In this document: in pieces, positions 6,387-11,268 of the stretch | Layout: each line of letters opens with the position of its first letter | How positions within the stretch are numbered: the first letter of the stretch is position 1 | Assembly (NCBI GenBank): GCA_002502215.1 | Contig: DAPT01000052.1 | Coordinates: 1-11,268, forward strand | Reading direction: 5' to 3' | Length of the DNA: 11,268 nucleotides | Origin: Euryarchaeota archaeon UBA124 | GTDB taxonomy: Archaea > Thermoplasmatota > Poseidoniia > Poseidoniales > Poseidoniaceae | The notes under the pieces: generated by a model | What the model saw: the letters and a program-made list of their open reading frames with translations, nothing else | What the model was told of the DNA's origin: nothing | Database searches by the model: none | Program-made: the position numbers and the translations under genes

Positions 6387-7421
6387 ATGAGCACGAAAAC
6401 AAAGAAGAAGACAACCAGTAAGAAGAATGAAGTTCCGGCTGAGGATGAAGTGATACCAATGGACACTGAGCACGAGGAAGAAGCGGAGGTCAAAATCGAG
6501 GACCTTCCCGGAGTCGGCCCAGCGACCGCAGAAAAGCTTCGAGAAGCTGGTTTTGATGAACTCCTCGCTCTCGCAGTCATGTCGCCAGCAGATCTCGCTG
6601 AACAGGCAGAACTTGGAGAAGCAGTTGCAGGTAAAATCATCAATGCTGCGAAGAAAATGGCAAACATTGGCGGATTCGTTTCAGGCGTAGCACTGCTCGA
6701 CCGCCGTCGAGAGGTTCAGAAACTCTCCTCAAAGGTTCAGTCGATTGACGATCTCCTTGGAGGAGGATTTGAGACGCAGGCCCTTGTTGAAGTGTACGGT
6801 GCTTTTGGATCCGGAAAAACCCAAATCGGCCATCAGCTTGCAGTGAATTGCACGATGCCGCTTGAAGACGGTGGCTTTGATGGCGACGTATTTTACATCG
6901 ATACAGAAGACACTTTCCGTCCAGAGCGAATCACGCAGATGGCACGTGGCCATGGGCTCGACCCGGATGCTGTGTTGAGCCGCATCCACGTTGCGCGAGC
7001 ATACAATTCCGCCCATCAGATGCTTCTTGCAGAAGAAATCAAGCGAATGAGCAAAGGGCTCAATGTCAAAATGATCATTGTTGATTCGCTGACAAGTCAC
7101 TTCCGGGCAGAATTCATAGGACGTGGTATGCTTGCCAACAGGCAACAGAAACTCAACCGTCACCTCAAAGATCTCAAGCAACTTGCCGACGTAAACAACG
7201 CACTCGTGCTGGTGACAAATCAGGTGCACTCGAAGCCAGATGCCATGTGGGGAGATCCAACCAAGCCTATTGGTGGACACGTTCTTGCTCACGCATCGAC
7301 TTTCCGACTTTACCTGCGCAAAGCAAAGGGCGGTCGACGAATTGCACGCCTAGTGGACTCTCCAAACCTTCCCGATGGTGAGTGTGTTTACCAGGTCACA
7401 CAAGAAGGTCTCCGCGATTGA
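6387..7421 (+). CDS. radA: DNA repair and recombination protein RadA
   Basis: A 344-residue archaeal RecA/Rad51 homologue that forms filaments on single-stranded DNA and carries out ATP-driven strand exchange in homologous recombination. After a Lys/Thr-rich and then acidic tail (1-34), a helix-hairpin-helix DNA-binding domain covers 35-90 with the LPGVGPATAEKL hairpin. A linker carries F97-V-S-G, the position of the F-x-x-A/G polymerisation motif. The ATPase core has Walker A GAFGSGKT (138-145), the catalytic YIDTEDTFRPER segment (170-181), and Walker B MIIVD ending at Asp233 followed by SLTS. The GRGMLANRQQKLNRHL region forms the DNA-binding loop area, and VTNQV follows. Key motifs are intact and length is normal. 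A TATA-like site lies upstream. It sits 77 bases before ftsZ on the same strand, so co-transcription is possible. Confidence 0.97.
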   Translation: MSTKTKKKTTSKKNEVPAEDEVIPMDTEHEEEAEVKIEDLPGVGPATAEKLREAGFDELLALAVMSPADLAEQAELGEAVAGKIINAAKKMANIGGFVSGVALLDRRREVQKLSSKVQSIDDLLGGGFETQALVEVYGAFGSGKTQIGHQLAVNCTMPLEDGGFDGDVFYIDTEDTFRPERITQMARGHGLDPDAVLSRIHVARAYNSAHQMLLAEEIKRMSKGLNVKMIIVDSLTSHFRAEFIGRGMLANRQQKLNRHLKDLKQLADVNNALVLVTNQVHSKPDAMWGDPTKPIGGHVLAHASTFRLYLRKAKGGRRIARLVDSPNLPDGECVYQVTQEGLRD

Positions 7422-7498
7422 ATCCGTGTGTCGAAATCGCTTCCTTCATGGAAATTCGGTGCAATACATTCAAGTTAGGATGAATCAAGATTCTGCCC

Positions 7499-8626
7499 AT
7501 GCGCCATTTGATTGAACGAGTACTCGAACTGTCTGATGAGGAGATTGTACCTCAACTCGATCCACAACCAAGCGGGCAAGGGACCGATGAAGAGCTTCGC
7601 GCCCTTCTTGAATCACTGCAACCTCGAATCCGTGTATACGGTGTTGGTGGGGCGGGTTGCAATGCAGTCGGTCGTCTCGACGCTGAAGGTTTGTTCGAGA
7701 ACTCCTTTGTTACAGGTTATGCAATCAATACTGATGCACAAGCACTCCTCATGTCGCCGCTTGAACACAAGGTACTGATCGGACGAACCGCTCGTGGAAG
7801 GGGTGCTGGTGGCGATCCTACCAAAGGTGAAGCTGCGGCTTTGGAGTCGGAAATGGCGCTCCGAACAATAACCACCGATACCCAACTTGCAATCATTGCA
7901 GCAGGAATGGGAGGAGGCTCTGGAACGGGGGCTGCAGGTCACATTGCTCGTCTTGCGAAGGAACAAGGCGCAATGACGATTGCAGTCGTTACCTATCCGT
8001 TCCAATCTGAAGGAGCGACTCGGAGAGAGAATGCTGAATGGGGTCTTGAACGACTAAGAGAATATTGCGACACAATCCTCGTTATTCCAAACGAACGCTT
8101 GTTGGAGATTGAAGGAGTGAAAGATCTCCCCTTAGCCAGTGCATTCAGGGTCGGTGACGAGCTTCTCGTTCGCTCCATCATTGGCGTGACAGAACTCCTG
8201 ACTCGTGATGGCATGGTCAACCTCGACTTTGAAGATTTGAAAGCCGTCATCCACTCAGGCGCTGGTGTTGCAATGATTGGTTTGGGGGCCGGTTCTGGCC
8301 CAGGCCGAGCAGAAGAAGCAACACTTGAAGCGTTGCATTCACCGCTGCTCGACATTGACTTTAGCGATGCTCGGGGAGCCCTCATCAATGTCGTTGGAGG
8401 AAACAATCTCACGCTTGGTGAGGCTGAACGCTGTGCCCAAATCATTACTGAACGTATCTCTCCCCATGCAAAAATTATCTGGGGAACCGCTGTTGATGAG
8501 GAGCTTGACGATGAGATTCGAGTTATGCTTGTCCTGACGGGTGTCAAGAGCGAGCAAATTCACGGTTCTTCTGAACGAAAACAAATGAAGGCCCTTCGAA
8601 GTAGCACAATCGAATTTGTCAACTAA
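7499..8626 (+). CDS. ftsZ: Cell division protein FtsZ
   Basis: A 375-residue tubulin-superfamily GTPase that polymerises into the cytokinetic ring. The core begins near residue 43 after an extension that starts with a possible amphipathic helix (MRHLIERVLEL). Nucleotide-binding elements are GVGGAGCN (48-55), NTDAQ (77-81), GAGGDPTKG (102-110) and the tubulin signature GGGSGTG (138-144). The T7 loop NLDFED (241-246) retains both acidic residues that complete GTP hydrolysis in the next subunit, so the protein should be active. The signature has Ser in place of the first Thr of GGGTGTG and is followed by AAG instead of the common AAP. After the core there is only a short tail, with no recognisable bacterial-type C-terminal peptide. 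Archaea often carry two FtsZ paralogues; I cannot tell which this is. It follows radA by 77 bases and abuts the convergent gene's stop. Confidence 0.95.
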   Translation: MRHLIERVLELSDEEIVPQLDPQPSGQGTDEELRALLESLQPRIRVYGVGGAGCNAVGRLDAEGLFENSFVTGYAINTDAQALLMSPLEHKVLIGRTARGRGAGGDPTKGEAAALESEMALRTITTDTQLAIIAAGMGGGSGTGAAGHIARLAKEQGAMTIAVVTYPFQSEGATRRENAEWGLERLREYCDTILVIPNERLLEIEGVKDLPLASAFRVGDELLVRSIIGVTELLTRDGMVNLDFEDLKAVIHSGAGVAMIGLGAGSGPGRAEEATLEALHSPLLDIDFSDARGALINVVGGNNLTLGEAERCAQIITERISPHAKIIWGTAVDEELDDEIRVMLVLTGVKSEQIHGSSERKQMKALRSSTIEFVN

Positions 8627-9253
8627 TCAATCACGCAGTGTTATCACGAACAAGAAACTTAGCGCCAAAAGTAAAACAATTCCTACAGAGTAGTCCATCG
8701 GGCTGAAGTCGTCGTTGTTTCCAGCCATTGATTCACCTTCGTATTGGACTCCAGGAAGTCGGAACTCGACACTGTTCCATTCATCTCCAGTACTCGCTTG
8801 GTTGCCATTCACGGCATTTCCATAAACGGTGAAGTCAACGAAAGAAGCATTGTCACTTGGGCTTGTGAAGGAGAGGTTCCAATGTCGTACAGCATTGCCT
8901 GTTTCGGTGTGCGTCCAGCCATTTTCTAGATTTTGAATAAGACCTTCTGATGAATTAAAACCCACGGCTCCACCCGTAATCAACAGCCTGAATCCTCCGA
9001 TTTCTCCGTCCAGATTGGCTGGGATCGATTGCGAAGAAACCATAATCGAGAAATTGTACTTTGTGTTTGCTTCAAAGGAATTAGGAAGCCCCTGGATTTC
9101 GACTTGCGTGTTCGTATTTCGTTCACCATGACAAAGGCAGCCATCGTTAGCAATTTCCCCAATTCCCCCGGGTGCTGACGTGGCGAATGGAATAAACAAA
9201 GCAAGTAGAACCAACACGAGCATCGGTCGCAATTGTATCCCCAGTAATTTCAT
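8627..9253 (-). CDS. Exported, C-terminally anchored protein with CLCHG motif (Reeler/choice-of-anchor-V-like)
   Basis: A 208-residue protein from the chosen ATG. Residues 1-27 form a signal peptide (core 11-24, ending ATSA). Soon after follows G-C-L-C-H-G (Cys39, Cys41, His42), then a beta-rich domain to about 165 with TKYNFSIMV, GGFRLLI and HWNLSFTSP strands, and a C-terminal membrane segment (about 189-205) ending in a short charged tail. This order recalls small exported proteins with a Reeler-like or choice-of-anchor-V domain, in which a Cys-His motif lies just after the signal peptide; that resemblance is from memory and moderate. A heme or metal role for the motif is possible but unproven. 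The frame extends to an ATG at 9307, but the ATG at 9253 has a strong ribosome-binding site and puts the signal peptide at the N-terminus. Its TGA abuts the ftsZ TAA exactly. Confidence 0.8.
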   Translation of the reverse strand: MKLLGIQLRPMLVLVLLALFIPFATSAPGGIGEIANDGCLCHGERNTNTQVEIQGLPNSFEANTKYNFSIMVSSQSIPANLDGEIGGFRLLITGGAVGFNSSEGLIQNLENGWTHTETGNAVRHWNLSFTSPSDNASFVDFTVYGNAVNGNQASTGDEWNSVEFRLPGVQYEGESMAGNNDDFSPMDYSVGIVLLLALSFLFVITLRD

Positions 9254-9257
9254 GAAA

Positions 9258-9264
9258 CCCCTCC
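9258..9264 (-). promoter_or_regulatory. Shine-Dalgarno site deciding the start of the CLCHG protein
   Basis: GGAGGGG on the minus strand ends four bases before the ATG at 9253. It is the strongest ribosome-binding sequence in the window and argues for 9253 over the longer start at 9307, which would also overlap the divergent gene. Confidence 0.7.
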
Positions 9265-9291
9265 ATTTGAACCTTTCCTGTTTAACGCAAA

Positions 9292-9828
9292 ATGAACAAT
9301 ACTTCAAAAGAGGAACAAAAGAAGATAATATACGATAACATGGATTTTGAACAACCTATCGCACCTGATTTTAACGCGGATGACATTGACATATTCGCCG
9401 AACTTGGCGCCCCATTATTGACGCAATCGACCACTCCAAGTCCCCTACAGAACATACTTCTCGAAGACGATGAACCAATGAACGTTGATCCTCAACTCGT
9501 TGCCGAATTGCTCCAAGTACTCGCACAACATTCGATTCGACAACATTCTGATGAAGGAATCGATGTCCTGCTGGGAAGCGCCCAAAACGTAGACCTCAAC
9601 TCCGCCCGAGTTACCCTCATCGACGACGAGTACCGACTTTCACTTCTTGTCGAACTCCAAGATAACCAACAGATTCGACCTTGTGTTCGTGCACACCGAA
9701 ACTCGGGGGAACTTGATTTTGTTACCGAACAAAACATCCCGTCCGTTTGGAGACCGCTCTACAATCTCTTGGAGAATGCGTTTAAGCAAGCAATCCAATC
9801 ACTCAAAGCCTCTGCTTATTTGTCGTGA
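9292..9828 (+). CDS. Unknown acidic protein
   Basis: A 178-residue protein I do not recognise. It has no signal peptide or membrane segment. The first 16 residues are Lys-rich, then about 17-65 is acidic and probably disordered (many Asp, Glu and Pro). A compact region from about 66 starts with the helix DPQLVAELLQVLAQH and continues with alternating strands (ARVTLI, YRLSLLVEL, PCVRAHR, LDFVT) and a final amphipathic helix (WRPLYNLLENAFKQAIQSL). This could be a small alpha-beta domain. The start is uncertain: an in-frame ATG at 9340 would drop the Lys-rich lead and leave more promoter room for the divergent gene. The 3' end overlaps the convergent OsmC gene by 13 bases. Function unknown. Confidence 0.65.
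   Translation: MNNTSKEEQKKIIYDNMDFEQPIAPDFNADDIDIFAELGAPLLTQSTTPSPLQNILLEDDEPMNVDPQLVAELLQVLAQHSIRQHSDEGIDVLLGSAQNVDLNSARVTLIDDEYRLSLLVELQDNQQIRPCVRAHRNSGELDFVTEQNIPSVWRPLYNLLENAFKQAIQSLKASAYLS
9324..9332 (-). promoter_or_regulatory. Possible TATA box of the CLCHG protein gene
   Basis: The minus strand reads TATATTATC here. A start site some 25 bases downstream (about 9302) would give a leader near 50 bases that carries the GGAGGGG site before the ATG at 9253. If real, the element lies within the first codons of the divergent gene called at 9292, or just upstream of that gene if it begins at 9340. Confidence 0.35.
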
Positions 9829-10211
9829 AGGATTAGTTCCCACGCTATTTCGATTTCACGGCTTAGTGAATTCGATACCGAGCAATACTTTTCGTGAGAT
9901 TTTTCAATCGTTCGACGTACAAGCTTTTCTGGCACATCTCCTTCAACATGATACACCATGTTTACCTTTGTAAATGAACGAGGGTATTCGCTTCTCCTTT
10001 CTCCATCCAGTTCGACCCAAACCTCTCCAAATTCTCGATCCTTCAGACCAACAACAACATCAACAATTGAACAAGCACCAATCATCTGAAGGAAAATTTG
10101 CATGGGGGAGGGGCCTTGCTCCCAATCGACATCAAGCGATTGGCCTTTCTCATTCTGACAGTCGAGTTTCGTCCCTCCGGACCAATGCACCTTTCCTCTC
10201 ATAGAAACCAT
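9816..10211 (-). CDS. OsmC/Ohr-family protein
   Basis: A 131-residue protein of the OsmC superfamily, small cytoplasmic dimeric peroxidases that reduce organic hydroperoxides through a cysteine pair. Both cysteines are present: Cys47 in G-A-C-S-I-V-D at the start of the long central helix, and Cys110 in E-K-Y-C-S-V-S-N-S-L, the family's C-terminal motif. The preceding G-P-S-P segment and the later basic-acidic LDGERRSEYPRSF region also fit. Length is typical of the YhfA-like/OsmC branch; I cannot separate these from true Ohr by eye. An additional Cys18 is present. The start may be 10211 or the ATG three codons later at 10202. It is divergent from the isocitrate dehydrogenase gene across 49 bases and overlaps the upstream unknown gene tail-to-tail by 13 bases. 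Confidence 0.88.
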   Translation of the reverse strand: MVSMRGKVHWSGGTKLDCQNEKGQSLDVDWEQGPSPMQIFLQMIGACSIVDVVVGLKDREFGEVWVELDGERRSEYPRSFTKVNMVYHVEGDVPEKLVRRTIEKSHEKYCSVSNSLSREIEIAWELILHDK

Positions 10212-10233
10212 CGCGTCGGTTGGTTCTTGAAGT

Positions 10234-10242
10234 GGTTATTGG
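10234..10242. promoter_or_regulatory. TATA-like element shared by divergent osmC-like and icd genes
   Basis: GGTTATTGG on the plus strand is the only AT-rich core in the 49-base gap. Its centre is about 23 bases from the icd ATG (10261) and 27 bases from the OsmC ATG (10211), near the archaeal TATA-to-start distance in both directions. Both transcripts would then be leaderless or nearly so. The match to a TATA consensus is poor. Confidence 0.3.
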
Positions 10243-10260
10243 TGGGGCTACTTGAGAACT

Positions 10261-11268
10261 ATGAACGGCGAACCTGTTGTTATGCAAAACGGAAAACTAC
10301 ACATCCCAAACAATCCGATTATTCACTACATCGAGGGAGATGGTATTGGTGTTGACATCAGCCCTGTCATGCTTTCAGTTGTTGATGCCGCTGTCGAGAA
10401 GGCTTATTCTGGAACGAAGAAAATAGTCTGGAATGAGGTTCTTGCAGGAGAAAAGGCATTCAATGCAACGGGTGAATGGTTACCGGAGGTAACCCTTGAT
10501 GCTATGCGCTCAGGTCTTGTTTCAATTAAGGGACCACTCACCACACCGGTCGGAGGTGGGATTCGCTCACTCAACGTCGCTTTGCGTCAAAAATTAGACC
10601 TCTTTGCGTGTGTTCGCCCCGTACGTTGGTACGATGGAACCCCATCTCCCGTGAAAACCCCCGGCGATGTTGACATGATCATTTTCCGAGAAAACAGTGA
10701 GGATGTGTATGCTGGTATCGAGTGGGAGGCTGGTTCTGATGGTGTTAAGAAACTCATTGATTTTCTAACAAATGAAATGGGAGTGGACAAAATTCGTTTT
10801 CCAAATACTTCAGGCATTGGAATCAAACCAATCAGTCAAGAAGGTACAGATCGGATTGTGCGTGCTGCGCTGCAATACGCGCTTGACAACGACAAGGACA
10901 GTGTAACCCTTGTTCACAAAGGGAACATCATGAAATTCACAGAGGGAGGCTTCAGAGATTGGGGATATCAACTCGCTAAGCAGGAGTTTGGTGCTGTAGA
11001 ATTGGATGGAGGTCCTTGGTGCACGATGACAAATTCTTCCACAGGGAAGCAGATTATCATTAAGGATGTTATTGCCGATGCAATGCTTCAGCAAATCATC
11101 ACCAGGCCTGCAGAATACAGTGTACTTGCAACGATGAATTTGAACGGCGATTACATTTCCGACGCGCTCGCTGCACAGGTCGGAGGGATTGGAATCGCTC
11201 CGGGTGCAAACATCAATTATGATACAGGTATCTCAATTTTTGAAGCAACACATGGAACAGCTCCAAAA
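10261..11268 (+). CDS. icd: NADP-type isocitrate dehydrogenase, 3' end beyond window
   Basis: The first 336 codons of a protein of roughly 410 residues are present, open at the right edge. It catalyses oxidative decarboxylation of isocitrate to 2-oxoglutarate in the TCA cycle. Substrate-binding residues are in place: T94-T95 in GPLTTP, S103 and N105 in GGGIRSLN, R109, and the R-P-V-R segment near 120. FRENSEDVYAGIEW (with the metal-site region) follows, then HKGNIMKFTEGGF with the catalytic lysine, and the MNLNGDYISDALAAQ-GG segment holding metal-binding aspartates. The last visible residues EATHGTAPK begin the cofactor-binding loop. This is the E. coli Icd-like homodimeric subfamily, which also occurs in archaea. 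The residues that separate NADP from NAD lie past the edge, so NADP use is inferred from the subfamily. Start at 10261 leaves 49 bases to the divergent gene. Confidence 0.95.
   Translation, partial: MNGEPVVMQNGKLHIPNNPIIHYIEGDGIGVDISPVMLSVVDAAVEKAYSGTKKIVWNEVLAGEKAFNATGEWLPEVTLDAMRSGLVSIKGPLTTPVGGGIRSLNVALRQKLDLFACVRPVRWYDGTPSPVKTPGDVDMIIFRENSEDVYAGIEWEAGSDGVKKLIDFLTNEMGVDKIRFPNTSGIGIKPISQEGTDRIVRAALQYALDNDKDSVTLVHKGNIMKFTEGGFRDWGYQLAKQEFGAVELDGGPWCTMTNSSTGKQIIIKDVIADAMLQQIITRPAEYSVLATMNLNGDYISDALAAQVGGIGIAPGANINYDTGISIFEATHGTAPK

Noticed and set aside
6729..7292. A 187-codon open frame on the minus strand inside radA
   Set aside because: It is fully antisense to the conserved RadA ATPase core and its translation shows no domain; it is a shadow of codon use.
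7993..8547. A 184-codon open frame on the minus strand inside ftsZ
   Set aside because: It is Ser/Arg-rich low-information sequence antisense to the conserved FtsZ core.
9120..9160. Standard c-type cytochrome heme site
   Set aside because: The codons give C-L-C-H, one residue short of C-x-x-C-H, so a normal heme c site is not supported.
10261..11268. Recent transfer of isocitrate dehydrogenase from bacteria
   Set aside because: The sequence is very like the E. coli enzyme, but this subfamily is also found in several archaea, and base composition does not stand out. A tree would be needed.
1..11268. CRISPR array, insertion sequence, prophage or defence island
   Set aside because: No regularly spaced repeats, transposase, integrase, terminal inverted repeats or known defence proteins were seen on either strand.

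Overview
The window looks like a piece of a mesophilic euryarchaeal chromosome, most likely a Marine Group II (Poseidoniales-like) planktonic archaeon. The information-processing and division genes are archaeal in type: RadA with a helix-hairpin-helix N-terminus, an archaeal FtsZ, an AK6/Fap7-type P-loop kinase, a stand-alone RAM domain and an initiator tRNA with an A1:U72 pair. They sit among exported Fn3/PKD-type surface proteins and a lipoprotein, base composition is moderate, and several upstream regions resemble archaeal TATA boxes with few Shine-Dalgarno sequences. The lineage is an inference from gene content; no search was run.

Layout. Bases 1-2858 (minus) hold most of a very large exported surface protein built from about five Fn3-like modules and two further Ig-like modules. 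It ends in a Pro-Glu linker and the beginning of a membrane segment that runs off the left edge. Bases 2938-4220 (minus) hold a translationally coupled pair, an AK6-type kinase followed by a CDP-alcohol phosphatidyltransferase. Divergent from it, at 4280-5272 (plus), are a stand-alone RAM (Lrp/AsnC effector) domain and an unknown helical, TPR-like protein. An initiator tRNA-Met (minus, CCA encoded) lies immediately tail-to-tail with the latter. Bases 5452-6270 (plus) encode a PKD-like lipoprotein, 6387-7421 RadA and 7499-8626 FtsZ. At 8627-9253 (minus) is a small exported, C-terminally anchored protein with a CLCHG motif, whose stop codon abuts that of ftsZ. Bases 9292-9828 (plus) encode an unknown acidic protein that overlaps tail-to-tail with an OsmC-family protein (9816-10211, minus). 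From 10261 to the right edge runs a partial NADP-type isocitrate dehydrogenase.

The region reads as a compact housekeeping neighbourhood: recombination, division, lipid headgroup synthesis, ribosome-linked nucleotide kinase, initiator tRNA and TCA cycle, with three cell-surface proteins. Convergent genes are packed with no spacer, and divergent genes share very short promoters. I found no CRISPR array, insertion sequence, phage gene or defence system, and nothing that clearly amounts to a new system. The points most worth a second look are the unknown RAM plus TPR-like pair, the likely antisense read-through across the initiator tRNA, the CxCHG exported protein, and the shared TATA-like elements at divergent junctions.
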